Shown piece after piece: positions 55,701-64,000 of a DNA stretch of 64,000 nucleotides (position 1 is the first letter of the stretch; every line of letters begins with the position of its first letter). This DNA is from Fragum whitleyi (taxonomy: Eukaryota; Mollusca; Bivalvia; Cardiida; Cardiidae), in NCBI GenBank assembly GCA_948146395.1, contig OX411552.1, positions 14,306,957-14,370,956 on the forward strand. The letters run 5' to 3'. The notes beneath the pieces were generated by a model. The model saw only the letters and a list, made by a program, of their open reading frames with translations, was not told the DNA's origin and did no database searches. The position numbers and the translations under genes were made by a program.

Positions 55701-56626
55701 GGGAAAAGGGGCCTTAATGACAATTTTCATGTAAGAGCTCCAAATGCCACAAATATAGTCCAATCTTCATGAAACTTGATCAAAATGTTTGCCAGGTCAC
55801 AAGAATGAACTCTGTTGAAAATGGGAAGGTTCATGCCATATCGTGGGAAAAGGAGTCTTAATGATAATTTACTTGAAATATCAGGTGAGCGATTTAGGGC
55901 CCTCAGGGTCCTCTTGTTTTTTAATCATTTTTAAACATTCAAACAATGCTGTAATTGTATAATTAATTAATTTTATTATGCCCCCGATAGGGAGGCATCA
56001 TAAATTTGACTTGTCCGTCCGTCCGTCTGTCCGTCCGTCCGTCATTCTGTCCAAAAACTTTAACATTGGCCATAACTTCCTTATTACTATCAAAGCGGTG
56101 TCGGGGGCATTGTCATCTTACAGTGACAGCTCTTGTATTCAATTGGATATATAATATTACAGACATGAAAATTCCTATCTTTGACTACATTTGTTGCTCT
56201 TTGTATTGGGTCAACTCCAGATTTCTTGAACAAAATTGCATGTCCCCAATATATTAAAACTAATTAAGTTTTACTATATTTGAAAAACATTATATTTCAA
56301 AGTCAATTCTTGAGTTCTTGATGTCTTACCAGATTAATCCCATTTTTTTCTTCATTAGATGTATATGATGAATGCCGTCCATAAACACCTGTTTGCTGGA
56401 GTTCAAATGTTCACTAAGTCAGCAGATGCCACAATCAACAAAAAAACAAGAAACTTGGTGGATATTCGCCTTCATCAGCTGGGTGTAAGAAAGGAGTTCG
56501 AGGAGAATCTACCTGCTGCCAAGAAAGAACTAGCAATGTTGAACCAGTATAGTACTCCCATGGGCAGAGTACTTTGTCTGAAGAGGGTGTTTGGTGCCTT
56601 AACAAAACCTCTCAAGCAAAACTGTG
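40631..56626 (+). CDS. ANKRD27: ANKRD27/VARP homologue, N-terminal part (10 exons, 3' incomplete)
   Basis: VARP is a RAB21 exchange factor and RAB32/38- and retromer-linked scaffold on endosomes. Coding exons are 40631-40735, 43865-43978, 46519-46578, 47267-47354, 49237-49326, 50084-50178, 50568-50630, 52102-52161, 54468-54524 and 56359-56626. All have AG acceptors and GT donors, and the phases agree, giving 1000 nt (333 codons plus one base). The start reads MSTRYDEDLYENPFFVALQD, which matches the DEDL..NPF..ALQ opening of vertebrate VARP. Exon 4 carries LFEETFYNIKDESYRVLCI. Exon 10 carries AAKKELAMLNQ and VLCLKRVF, which lead into the VPS9 domain. The catalytic VPS9 segment, the Cys-rich motifs and the ankyrin repeats are absent and should lie past the window end. 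Family identity rests on recalled similarity and on the colinear order of these motifs. Confidence 0.88.
40840..41060 (+). repeat. CAAGGGGTCAT hairpin repeat in intron 1
   Basis: CCAAGGGGTCATTGTGATCC, then TTTGGGAGAAAATTC and its inverted form AATTTTCTCCCAAGGGGTCA, form overlapping hairpins. A relative lies at 63660-63990. Confidence 0.6.
41841..43560. mobile_element. hAT-type non-autonomous element with GATTAC arrays, 1.72 kb
   Basis: Terminal inverted repeats CAGACCTGGGGT are flanked by the identical 8-mer GTTAGTTT (41833-41840 and 43561-43568), as in hAT transposition. Both subterminal regions (41852-42010 and 43380-43548) are arrays of GTAATC/GATTAC words, many as TGTAATCGATTACA palindromes. 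The interior has a G run at 42041-42070 and no transposase frame. It lies in ANKRD27 intron 1. Confidence 0.92.
43865..43978 (+). CDS. ANKRD27: ANKRD27 coding exon 2
   Basis: Acceptor TTTTAATTTTAG, 38 codons (ICIPKFALVKPE ... YQTVSGC), donor GTAAGAAC, phase 0 at both ends. The run CIPKFALVKP corresponds to the beta-rich N-terminal segment of VARP. It follows the hAT element of intron 1 by about 300 bp. Confidence 0.85.
44156..45316 (+). mobile_element. Helitron-like CTCACCTGAGC element with ~160-bp units
   Basis: It opens GAGCTCACCTGAGCATGAAG. Internal units repeat CTTCTCTGAAACCAGATGG, TTTGGTATGTAGCATCAT and GTGGACCTCTACCAAG. A second start (AGCTCACCTGAGC) sits inside at 44868. It ends with the hairpin AGGACCAT-CATGGTCCT and CTTGTTT. 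Relative: 55197-55919. Intron 2. Confidence 0.75.
45370..45440. repeat. Hairpin MITE in ANKRD27 intron 2
   Basis: Outer ATGGCTCAG/CTGAGCCAT and inner GTTGTAACTCCC/GGGAGTTACAAC pair around a 12-nt loop. Confidence 0.78.
46519..46578 (+). CDS. ANKRD27: ANKRD27 coding exon 3
   Basis: A 20-codon exon (DVKVEGGQIKLQKGFQTNKT) between acceptor ATTTTACAG and donor GTATGTAT, phase 0 at both ends. The pattern DV...G..IKL..GF matches the equivalent VARP segment. Confidence 0.85.
46727..46794. repeat. GGGTCAGTGCAA hairpin MITE, copy 1
   Basis: GGGTCAGTGCAA at the ends and TAAGTGCCTATA/TATAGGCACTT in the stem. Copy 2 is at 58007-58076; a looser relative is at 62075-62120. Confidence 0.8.
47030..47240 (+). 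repeat. Helitron-like element fragment before exon 4
   Basis: CTAGGTCAAATTAGCATGAA, AGGTCAAGGTCATCTGTCAA and GGGGGCTTAAGTGTCATCTC resemble the ATGCCCCC element family. It ends about 25 nt before exon 4. Confidence 0.5.
47267..47354 (+). CDS. ANKRD27: ANKRD27 coding exon 4
   Basis: 88 nt from acceptor TTTAATTTCAG to donor GTATTTTT, ending in phase 1. It contains LFEETFYN, one of the best-conserved words of the VARP N-terminus, then YRVLCISGFFNKQ. A repeat beginning ATGCCCCC starts only 9 nt downstream of the exon, at 47363. Confidence 0.88.
47363..47570 (+). mobile_element. ATGCCCCC Helitron-like element, 3'-truncated
   Basis: ATGCCCCCTAATTG start, GTCTGTCTGTCC tract, and GGTGATAGATCTCAATGAT. 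At about 47571 it switches abruptly into the core of the ~165-bp-unit element. Confidence 0.65.
47571..48306 (+). mobile_element. Helitron-like ~165-bp-unit element, copy 2, 5'-truncated
   Basis: It starts within the first unit (CACAGGAATGATCCTTGGGT), carries four or more units, and ends at GTTCATGGCTTTCTAG. Intron 4. Confidence 0.75.
48326..48570 (+). mobile_element. CAAAC-type SINE, near full length
   Basis: The tRNA head is partly present (GGGCTGTCAATCTAGAGGTC; B-box GGTTTGATCCC), the full body follows, and the tail is AAACCCCATTCAAACAAAGG. It begins 20 bp after the previous element. Confidence 0.8.
49237..49326 (+). CDS. ANKRD27: ANKRD27 coding exon 5
   Basis: 90 nt, phase 1 to phase 1, acceptor TTTAATTTGACAG, donor GTAATC. 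The peptide is ESVEASIKEDKI ... NYEDCLNILWRNT. The charged, low-conservation stretch fits the linker between the N-terminal domain and the helical region in VARP. Confidence 0.8.
49422..49683 (+). mobile_element. TGTGACCC MITE (262 bp) in intron 5
   Basis: Inverted ends TGTGACCCATCACGCAAAA / TGTGACCCGTCAAGCAAAAA continue to CCATCTGGG. Flanked by TATA (49418-49421, 49684-49687). An inner hairpin GACCCTAGTCAG.CTGCGC lies at about 49468-49514. Copies: 54648-54909 (inverted) and 62820-63065; fragments at 52187-52245 and 28523-28556. Confidence 0.85.
49880..50062. mobile_element. Foldback MITE ending just before exon 6
   Basis: Imperfect long inverted arms: GCCCCTAATAGTTC... AACCGAGG on the left, the complement on the right, with the inner palindrome AACCGAGGTTTCCTAATG. 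Related to 2452-3036. Confidence 0.75.
50084..50178 (+). CDS. ANKRD27: ANKRD27 coding exon 6
   Basis: 95 nt, entering in phase 1 and ending in phase 0, acceptor ATTTATTACAG, donor GTAAGTAC. The peptide is ATSKTKENFDKVLTGFCVQY and then QKIENGTIEQLA. A hairpin MITE ends about 21 nt before the acceptor AG. Confidence 0.82.
50568..50630 (+). CDS. ANKRD27: ANKRD27 coding exon 7
   Basis: A 21-codon exon (IRDYEQTEFLPDIFDAAKVN, then G) between acceptor TATTCCTAG and donor GTAAGAAT, phase 0 at both ends. The helical pattern fits the start of the VPS9 helical bundle. Confidence 0.8.
50848..50903. repeat. Perfect 19-bp hairpin in intron 7
   Basis: AACATTGTAACTACAGCTT pairs exactly around GACT. It is the inner hairpin of the 14024/24168 foldback family without the rest of that element. 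Confidence 0.8.
51032..52042 (+). mobile_element. Helitron-like ~165-bp-unit element, copy 3
   Basis: Full length: TAGCTCCACTGGCTGAAAGC start, (GTCC/GTGC)n tract at 51081-51110, five units, and the end AAGCCATTCATGGCTTTTTAG. Intron 7, ending 59 nt before exon 8. Confidence 0.8.
52102..52161 (+). CDS. ANKRD27: ANKRD27 coding exon 8
   Basis: A 20-codon exon (EMVSIQLTQAMQTVLKDQNI), acceptor GTTTTTCACAG, donor GTAAGTGT, phase 0 at both ends. A terminal fragment of a MITE starts about 25 nt downstream. Confidence 0.8.
52526..53894. mobile_element. 1.37-kb TIR element with doubled ends, intron 8
   Basis: Ends GGGGCCGTATTCACCAA / GGGGTAGTATTCACCAA. The word GTATTCACCAA recurs at about 52597, and TTGGTGAATA at about 53796, so each end carries the terminal motif twice. 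The interior has no transposase. It splits a surrounding repeat (52260-52525 and 53895-54220). Confidence 0.72.
54468..54524 (+). CDS. ANKRD27: ANKRD27 coding exon 9
   Basis: A 19-codon exon (RRSVQLNEAFMTNLRIAVE), acceptor CTACATTATAG, donor GTATGTAG, phase 0 at both ends. It lies between a TIR element and a MITE in antisense orientation. Confidence 0.8.
54648..54909 (-). mobile_element. TGTGACCC MITE, inverted copy, intron 9
   Basis: Complementary along its length to 49422-49683 (GACCTCTGGTT, CTTCTACCTTC, CTAGTCAG...). End-to-end copy. Confidence 0.82.
55197..55919 (+). mobile_element. Helitron-like CTCACCTGAGC element, copy 2
   Basis: AGCTCACCTGAGCATGAAGT start, (GTCT)n(GTCC) tract at 55257-55275, ~160-bp units (GGGAAAAGGGGCCTTAATGA), and the end AGGGCCCTCAGGGTCCT then CTTGTTT. 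Intron 9. Confidence 0.78.
55978..56137 (+). mobile_element. ATGCCCCC Helitron-like element, short copy
   Basis: ATGCCCCCGATAGGGAGGCA start, (GTCC)n tract, TGTCA...TGACA hairpin, then GC-TCTTGTAT. Intron 9, about 220 bp before exon 10. Confidence 0.7.
56359..56626 (+). CDS. ANKRD27: ANKRD27 coding exon 10 (start of VPS9 region)
   Basis: 268 nt, acceptor TTCTTCATTAG, donor GTAATTGA at 56627, ending in phase 1. It encodes protein residues 245-333: MYMMNAVHKHLF, RLHQLGVRKEFEENLPAAKK, then LNQYSTPMGRVLCLKRVFGA. This is the best-conserved block in the window and corresponds to the N-terminal half of the VPS9 domain. The Asp-containing catalytic motif would be in the next exon, which I do not find before 64000. 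Confidence 0.88.
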
Positions 56627-56842
56627 GTAATTGAGTTGTTAGCTGTTTCGGAGAAAACCCAAGGTATTGTCATCACCTTGGCGTCATTAGTGTTGTAGTT
56701 GTCGTTGGTTTAGCATTGGCATGACTAACTTAAAACCCTGGTCTCTGTTGTTATAGAAGATATCTTCATGAAACTTGGCATGTGTAATCACCATCACAAT
56801 AGTTATTCATACTATCAAGGGAGATAACTCTGGAAGCATTTT

Positions 56843-57869
56843 TAGCTCCACTGGCTGAAAGCCACTGGGGCTATTGTCATGGTGTTGTGTCCCTCAAGCG
56901 CCTGTCTGTCCGTCCGTGCGTCCGGTTATAAACTTTTCTTAAAAAATCTTCTCCTCAGAAACTACTGGATGGATTTCACCCAAACTTGACAGGAATGATC
57001 CTTGGGTGACCCTCTTTCAAAGTTGTTCAAGAAATTTTGATCCAATGAAAAACATGGATTTAATGGGCGTGGCTGATTTCCAAATATGGTAAAAAGTGAG
57101 TTTTCTCAGATTCTAGTTAATGGATACCAATTAAATTTTACATGAATGATTCTTGGGTGACTCTTTATCAGTCTACAAAAATCATTGTGATCGGATGGAA
57201 AATATGCATTTTATGGGCGGAGGTCATTTCTCTATAAATTATATAGTTGAAAGTTTGAAAATCATTTTCTCAAAATGTAACTGATGGATATCAACCAAAT
57301 TTCACTGGAATGATCCTTGAGTGACCCTTAATCAGTCTACAAAAAATCATTGTGACCGGATGAAAAATATGCATTTTATGGGCTGAGGTCATTTCTCTTT
57401 TTGTTATGTAGTGGAAAACTTGCAAATCATTTTCTCAGAATCTAATTTTTGGATATCAACCAAATTTCACTAGAATGATCCTTGAGTGACCCTTTATCAG
57501 TGTACCAAAAATTATTTTGATTGGGTGGAAAATATGCATTTATGGGTGGAGGTCATTTCTCAATTTGTTGAATAGTGGAAACTATGAAAATCATTTTCTC
57601 AGAATGTAACTGATAGATATCAATCAAACAATTTTGGTATTATCTTTTGGTGACCCATTATCATGCAGCTAAAAATTATTTTGATTTGGTGAAAAATATG
57701 TCTTTTAAGAGCTGAGGTCATTTCTCTATCTGTTATATAGTTGAAATGTTGAAAGTCATTTTCAACATCAGTAGAACCCCAAATATCTAAAAATCTACTC
57801 AAAAAATGAATTTGCTTTTACATGAATTTCAAGCCTGTGGAGCGACTCAAGCCATTCATGGCTTTCTAG
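56843..57869 (+). mobile_element. Helitron-like ~165-bp-unit element, copy 4
   Basis: Full length with five or more units, ending AAGCCATTCATGGCTTTCTAG-T. It starts 217 bp after exon 10. Confidence 0.8.
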
Positions 57870-58006
57870 TTTTAAGAATTATGGCCCTTTTCGATTTGGA
57901 TTTTTTGCATTATCCAGCACCTGCAGCCGAGTATTACATCTGTAGGCGGTTTTCTTGTTTTATTGATACTACTGAAGCATTAAAATTAACCTATATTTCA
58001 TAGTGA

Positions 58007-58076
58007 GGGGTTAGTGCAACTTTATTGTAAGTGCCTATAAAAAAAATAGGCACTTAAAATAGTGTTGCACTGACCC
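58007..58076. repeat. GGGTCAGTGCAA hairpin MITE, copy 2
   Basis: Same ends and stem as 46727-46794; both are preceded by ACTGAAGCAT, so the repeat unit extends upstream of the hairpin. Confidence 0.8.
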
Positions 58077-58079
58077 ATT

Positions 58080-59185
58080 GGTATGTGAGATTAATAAGGA
58101 CTCCTTAACCTATGCTTTGTATCTTCCTTTCATATACAATTGAAATTGCTCCGAATATCACACACTGCAGGTACTGCCTCAAAAACTAATTGAAATGATA
58201 TGTCCCAAGTGTGATATAACTTTTTACCGATCGCCCTAATTTTTCAGCCAATTATCGATCACTATTTCATTTGAAATTAAAAAAATATATCTTATAACTT
58301 GAGCATTTGAAAACACTAATTTGATAAACTATTCCTGTTGCGTTTTCAACAATCCTTACATTCCAATAATCAAATTATAAACAAAATGGAGATTTTTTTA
58401 AATATACAGGTCAACCAATAGAGGGAACACTTAACTGATTTACTGATTCCAAATTTAAAGTTTACATGACTCGAGCCTTCGTGAAATACCCTTTTCAGTT
58501 GACATAAAAAAGAGGACAGATTTGAATGATCAAGAATCTAACTATTTGTTTTAATGTGGATACTTTTAATTTATTTATTCTGCAGTGCCCCCCCCCCTTC
58601 TATATGTTTTTTAAAGGATTCAAGAATACAAACTCATTCATAATCATGACAAGTTACGCGAAAATTGCCCTACATTCGTAACATGGATATTCCTTGTGGG
58701 TAAAAAAATCAACAGACACCATGTATATAATATGATGATGAAAGGTGTATACAGGCTAAAACATTTGAGCAGAACAATAAACTAAGATAACAGTGTTATT
58801 CTTCGTATTCAAAAATAAAAGAATTAAACTGCTTTGAAGCATTTTGGCCCTGTGGAAACTGACTAGTTTCGAAAATCATACAAGACCAATTTAAAGGTAA
58901 TGTTTTAATTGGGTACTAAAACTTATCCGGATTTCCAAACAAAAACGTTTGGGAATAGGTGCTCCGCTTTATATGTGTACTAATCAGCAAAACAGGGTTT
59001 AATTTTAGTTGTTAGCAAACATTTTTGAACCACTTATTACAAGTATTATTGAATGAATATCACGCTGTACATAATTAACTCGTATTTTTCCACAAATAAA
59101 ATTCTAATAGATGGGCATATGGTCTGTGAATAGCTAGCTTAATAGAATATAAAAAAAAACAGTTGTAGCTGCCATCAGGGCCCGA
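58080..59185. other. Intronic or intergenic stretch with no supported feature
   Basis: A C run at 58588-58597 and A-rich tracts only. I find no continuation of the VPS9 domain. Confidence 0.4.
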
Positions 59186-59189
59186 GGTT

Positions 59190-59345
59190 ATAAACCATTC
59201 TCTATTGCATTCTCAGGCTCTATTTGAGAATTTTACTCAAACGGGCGATTCTCAGAAAAAATGGTGATTATAAAAAAATAGAGACTGAGAACGTTCTCTA
59301 TTTGAGAACGAAATCGCCGTTTGAGAACGAAAATTTAAGTCTGGG
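59190..59345. repeat. TTTGAGAA inverted repeat
   Basis: CTCTATTTGAGAA occurs twice, and ACTCAAACGGGCGATT faces AATCGCCGTTTGAGA about 75 bp away, forming a foldback unit. Confidence 0.6.
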
Positions 59346-59379
59346 TAGGGGCATGCTCTAACCATTCTCAAAGTGGATT

Positions 59380-59740
59380 CAAGATGGCCGACACTCACTT
59401 TCATCACGATTCAGTATTTCAATAAGTGAGAAAACGACGAAAGGGATTCGTTTGGGGCTGTTTTATGATCGAAATCGATGTCTTCCAGTCTAATCTAGGT
59501 AAAGGAGCGCTTTGATTAGTAATTTCAGGCTGAAGAAGAAAATTAGTAAATCGGTAGATATTTCCATCGAAACGTTTTTATTTTGCCACATTATCAAGTA
59601 TTTTCCCATTTCTATTCAATGAAAAGGAAAATTTATTCCCCAAAAGTTACTTACTCAACAACTTACCTGTAGATTATTTGCAAAACGTCCCTAAATTATC
59701 ATGAAACAAGCCGCCCATTAGCTCTGAACCCGGAAGTTTT
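59380..59740. promoter_or_regulatory. Promoter-like patch (YY1- and ETS-type motifs)
   Basis: CAAGATGGCCGAC (59391) resembles a YY1 site and CCGGAAGTTTTTCTGCGC (59730) an ETS site. CpG is locally commoner than nearby. No exon can be attached on either strand, and it may instead be part of a repeat. Confidence 0.3.
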
Positions 59741-61212
59741 TCTGCGCTCGAAGATTTAAAGGAAATGGAGTGTTTGTATCCGATTATTTCAATATACCGG
59801 TAACTACTTTTTGTTTTTATCTTTGATTTAATTTATATGCTATCGTGGCCGAAACATGTCAATCTTTTCGCTCTGAACTGATTATAACGCTCCGGTTATA
59901 AGGTTACAAAGCAGGTTGGGTAGGACGGTGGATTTTTGACAACCCTTCTCTAAATGATTATGTATCAATTATAGTTGTAGTACAGCCTCGATGAATGAAC
60001 ATGTCTAGTTATTGCAATTTACTCTTTGATTGAACCATAGAACTTAAACTTTGTTGCCTGTCAAAATCCGCCTTTGGCATGTTTATAAAGCATGGAGTGT
60101 AAGCTGAGGGACCCTCATTACATGTATGTACATTTACTAGTTGGAGACCAATTCTTGCTGAGTACCTGTTCTCGCCTACCTGTTCTCACCAACCACCCAG
60201 GTTCACGTTAATAATTTGTTGTAAACTAATATTGCGTCTTTAAATAGTCTGTTGTTGAGAACTCGTATGTGGCGAGAATTTGTCTCCAACCAGTAGGGCC
60301 CTGGATAAGATCAACTGTTGTTCAACATATCTTGCAAGAAAGAAGATACACCCTGTAGGGTAATGTTTTAAGATAATTTATCTAGAGCTATGCTAGACCA
60401 AACAGGTTCCTTGATAAAAGGTAGAACTTCATTTTTTAGTGGTCACGATATCACTTTCACTATATATTTCATGTATGTCCAGACATGAGACATTGATGCC
60501 ATTTTTCGATAATGTTTTCAAAAAATAAAAGTTAATCATTTTAGTATTTTCTTTATTTCAGTTGTGATCTCTGCAAAACAAACTACTTACAGAACATTAC
60601 AGTATAGAGGAAACTGCTGGATGGAAAACTAGAATGAATGGGTTTAAATGAATACTGCAATTTGGCCAAATTACAGTGAAAGTGGCTTTAAACCCTAAAA
60701 GACTTTGTCAAATGATATAGTTACATCCGCTATTATGGACCTCTCAAAGCTTAAAATGCCCTGACATTTGTATCTCTGTTGCTTTCATGGAAACAGCTAT
60801 GTATTCAATAGAAGAGGAAAGAGCATGGGAATAATCTAGATAGCCAGTTTAATTTTGTGTCAGTATGACTGCTATGATAAATTTTATTCTGTCTCCAGGA
60901 CAATTCAGTTAGACCAGTACAAGTTCGAGACAGTACAAGAACCAAGGTTGATTGCAGCTTCCAGGAAACAAACTCAGGACCTCTTGATCAAGAGATGCTC
61001 AACCACCCAACCATAGACACTATTAACTTGTTCACATTTTGAATTTATTTTTTTCTGTAAATGTTTATGAATAGAGACAATTTAATATAAGTAGAACCTG
61101 AAATTCTCATAATCTTTATTGTCTATGCAAATTAAGTTTTGATCCAATTGGCAAAAAGCTAATACATTTTGTCATGATGTTTTGTCTGTTTGTTCAACCA
61201 TACTTTTTTGTT

Positions 61213-61500
61213 ATATCCCCCACCTAGAAGGGGGTATATTAGTTTCACCATGTCCATCTGTCCGTCCATCAACCCATAGACCTTTTCGTTTCCGGACTCT
61301 AACTTAGGAAACAAGTGACCTAGAATCATCAAAGTTCATACAAATGCTGCTTATGACCCAAGGAAGTGCCCTTTCGTTTTTGAGTCACTTAGGTCAAAGG
61401 TCAAGGTCACAGTCATTTTTCTAACTCAAGAACCAAGTGACCTACAATCAATCACAGGCATATAACTTGAATTTTCAATATTTGTTACAAACACATTCTG
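61213..61500 (+). mobile_element. ATATCCCCC Helitron-like element
   Basis: Hairpin ATATCCCCCACC...GGGGGTATAT, (GTCC)n tract at 61255-61268, and AGGTCAAAGGTCAAGGTCAC in the body. The 3' end is not defined. Confidence 0.55.
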
Positions 61501-62074
61501 CACTGAGAGCATTTATATTTTGACAAAGCTAGTGTTGGGTGTTAGTCTGCTTTGCATCAGCTCTAGTTTGAGCTACTGAGGCTCTTCATATCTTTACCAT
61601 ATGAAGCCTTATACAAACAAATCAAAGAAATTATAATCTGCTTCGTGGGAAGGCTTAAATTTAATACGGTAAATAATACCAGTAAATAGTCTAAACTTTG
61701 AAAATCTTCCTAAGAAAATACATTCATGGTCAATTTTAAGCAATATTAATAATTTCTTTCAAGACATTTAAATTGGCTGAAGATAATAGTCTGAACGCTT
61801 GTTAGAAATGTTATGATTAATTTAAATCTGTGTAAAATAACATTAAAGGGATAACAGGTGGTGTGGACAAGGATCAGGCTACACATAGATCACTGATATT
61901 TGCCTTTACTACCTGCAGGTTGAGCATGGCAAGGTTTAATATATGGGGCTACTTTCTGTCTGGTATACAGTGGAGACTTTGACGACAATATCCTCAGTAT
62001 TTTGAGAGTCAATTTCAAATTCTACAAGAAAGATCCATTGAAGACCATTAAAACTAATTTGATGGTTCAATTTT

Positions 62075-62120
62075 AAACAGTTGCAACTGCCTATAGATAT
62101 ATAGGCGTTTACAACTGTTT
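62075..62120. repeat. AAACAGTTG hairpin
   Basis: AAACAGTTGCAACTGCCTAT pairs with ATAGGCGTTTACAACTGTTT with few mismatches. Confidence 0.75.
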
Positions 62121-62375
62121 CACACTATTTCAACCTTGATCCATGTGCAAAGATTTCCTACTTGGGATTGTACAACTGGAAACCTAATTTTCTCATGATA
62201 TTCCTCAGTGAGCTATCAAAATAGCTTTACCTCAGATTTGTTCCAACATTTTGCTTGCCCACTTTGCGAATTTTTTTTAATGATACTATGTATTCCAGAT
62301 TTTCCGACTAGATAACCATATTTTTGCCATTATTCTACACGGTCTGGGCTGCCATTCCCTACCTATGAACTGTTC

Positions 62376-62700
62376 ATGCATTACATAAAGATGAAAACTA
62401 TGGATAAAAGCAACTTTTTCTTTATTCACTATGCAAAAAAAGATCAAACAAGGGGCATTACTCCAAGAAAAATACTTCCAGAGATATCCCCTTCAATAGT
62501 TTGGAAAGCTTTTGTGACTGTGAACACACATGCCGAGTTTCATGAAGATATTGTCAATAAAAACAGAGATATCACCAAGGTTAAAGTTTGTTACGCCAAG
62601 GTGATCCTTATAACTCAGGTTTTCTCCGAAAACAGCCTGGCTAATAATTAAAACAAGATCCCCAAAGGGGCCTGTATCTCTCCACTAAATTTCAAATATT
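62376..62700 (+). repeat. Interspersed repeat; open frame not a gene
   Basis: The 91-codon frame contains words common in dispersed repeats (GGCATTACTCCAAGAAAAAT; CATGCCGAGTTTCATGAAGA). There is no domain, and repeat style fits better than an exon. It is followed by CAAGATCCCCAAAGGGGCCT. Confidence 0.45.
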
Positions 62701-62819
62701 AATCACTAAGAAAATAATCCGATATGGAAGTTTACAAGAAAATTTGGGAAGAGGTCAAGAGCTGGAAAGAAAGTGTAGACTAAACCTTCAATGGAAAGCC
62801 ACTTTTCAAAATATATATA

Positions 62820-63065
62820 TGTGATCCAGCATGCAAACATCTGGTTAGTGCATAAAAAGTTGACCCTTGTCAGACTGCGTGGAATGTGCAGACTGACAAT
62901 GGTCGAAACCTTTTGCACTTTACTTATTTTTCTGAATCTAAATTAATCAATCTACTTTCAGGTGAATGAAGTTTTTAAATGCGGCCAGTTCTTGAACCAA
63001 TCTTTTTTTCAAGTATTTTTTTTAAATAAGTGCCCAGATGGTCCCTTTTTACGTGATGGCTCACA
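62820..63065 (+). mobile_element. TGTGACCC MITE, third copy
   Basis: Same orientation as 49422-49683, with diverged left end TGTGATCCAGCATGCAAAC and right end CAGATGGTCCC...GGCTCACA. Confidence 0.75.
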
Positions 63066-63180
63066 TGTAAAAGTATTGATTCTAAATAGGAAAAGTTCTG
63101 TTTTATTAGATAGATATGTCTTGATGGATTTTTTACAATGAAACAATACTATATATAGCATAGGAAAAAAGATTTGTTTG

Positions 63181-63290
63181 TTTTCAACAATCTTCCAGCT
63201 ATATTGTGGCAACTGGAGCACCTACAAGGGATTCCTGGTATTTCTCTCACCAGTAATACCTCTGTTGGCTCTTTATTACACATTTGGCTC
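63181..63290 (-). mobile_element. CAAAC-type SINE fragment, antisense
   Basis: The complement of the body (CAGCTATATTGTGGC; GGAGCACC...GGGATTCCTGGTATTTCTC) is present; the tRNA head is lost. Confidence 0.65.
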
Positions 63291-63659
63291 CTCCTTTCTC
63301 ATAATATTCTATACTTAAAGAAGAACTGAGAATGGTTATCTCTGTTTGATGGTAAGGTGATAAATTATCAGACCTAAGGTAGTAGTAGAGTTCAAACACA
63401 GCTTGGGTAAGTTTCCCTCAATATTTGGTAAAAGTCATGCGAATTTCGACACTTTTTTATCCACAGATGATTGTACAACTTCTTTTCAGCCAATGATTAT
63501 TTTGACCTTTGGTAGGATAAGCAAGCAACTGCTCAGTGAAGTCTAGGTGAACGAGCAAATTGACAGGAAGTCATGGTCTGATGCACAAGCTTCGTATTAC
63601 TTAAATACCATAAAACTGAAAATACCAGGGCTCGTATTAGTGTTTCAAATTAGGTAGTA

Positions 63660-63990
63660 CTTGACCCCTTACCCGTTAAACTCTAGGGATCGTAACAGAT
63701 TCTAAAGGGGTCAAAAGAGCAGAAAGAGCAAATTTTCAGTCAAATTTTGTAGGTCTAAGATTCGATTGGCCTTTTCTTGTAAAGATAGGAAGCATTGTGT
63801 TGTAAAATTTAAAATAGTCTATAGGATGCATAAAAAAGTTTTGACTCTAACAAAGTTCTCTCAGGGGGGTCACAATGACCCCCTTGGGAGAAATTTCTAA
63901 GGGTCAAAATAAGATATCAGATTTTTGAGGGTCAAAACCCTGGTTTAAGGGTTCAGCAAGAGCCCTGAATACTGTAGTAATTTGATTTTT
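63660..63990 (-). repeat. CAAGGGGTCAT repeat, second copy
   Basis: GGGGGGTCACAATGACCCCC palindrome and TTGGGAGAAATTTCTAAGGG match 40840-41060. It is probably cut by the window end. Confidence 0.55.
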
Positions 63991-64000
63991 GACTCAAAAC

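Noticed and set aside
60562..60650. Possible ANKRD27 exon 11 after TTTCTTTATTTCAG
   Set aside because: In the required phase it gives a frame ending in a stop within 25 codons and nothing like a VPS9 domain.
61980..62060. Frame reading DDNILSILR, reminiscent of a VPS9 Asp motif
   Set aside because: No splice sites in phase, and the sequence looks like a tandem unit of the Helitron-like repeats.
62376..62651. 91-codon open frame as a coding exon
   Set aside because: Its words are typical of dispersed repeats and no domain or splice context supports it.

Overview
The window reads as eukaryotic genomic DNA from a marine invertebrate, most likely a bivalve mollusc. It is AT-rich with long introns. 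It carries many small non-autonomous DNA transposons, tRNA-derived SINEs ending in CAAACAAAC, and rolling-circle-type elements with (GTCC)n tracts and internal tandem units of about 165 bp. No bacterial or viral gene organisation is visible. The species call is an inference from repeat style and from one gene, not from a marker.

One host gene is clear. On the + strand, ten coding exons between 40631 and 56626 join in frame into 333 codons. They read as the amino-terminal part of ANKRD27 (VARP), a VPS9-domain RAB21 exchange factor and endosomal trafficking scaffold. The catalytic part of the VPS9 domain and the ankyrin repeats must lie to the right of the window. Its introns hold a hAT element with an exact 8-bp target duplication (41841-43560), three Helitron-like ~1 kb elements, a long TIR element (52526-53894), several hairpin MITEs, and an inverted pair of MITEs that brackets exons 6-9.

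The first 40 kb show no confident host gene. They are a mosaic of nested repeats: 1-3040 (a repeat interrupted by a piggyBac-type MITE and by a 1.2-kb TIR element, then a foldback MITE split by a second MITE); 4890-7110 (a direct repeat flanking nine evenly spaced RFX X-box-like palindromes); 7540-8260 (a decayed LINE endonuclease region); 8631-9215 (a Tc1/mariner-type element); 14024-18160 and 24168-24764 (foldback elements); 18440-21460 and 33960-36110 (related repeats with nested SINEs, including a 15-bp target duplication); 20327-20840 (a 74-bp minisatellite); 25370-26930 (a decayed LINE reverse transcriptase).

Right of 56626 is intron 10 or intergenic DNA, again rich in repeats, with one promoter-like GC/ETS/YY1 patch near 59380-59740. 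The strongest observations are the X-box array, the paralogous empty sites that date nested insertions, a 3' end shared by otherwise different Helitron-like families, and the inverted MITE pair in ANKRD27. All homology calls rest on recognition from memory; no search was run.
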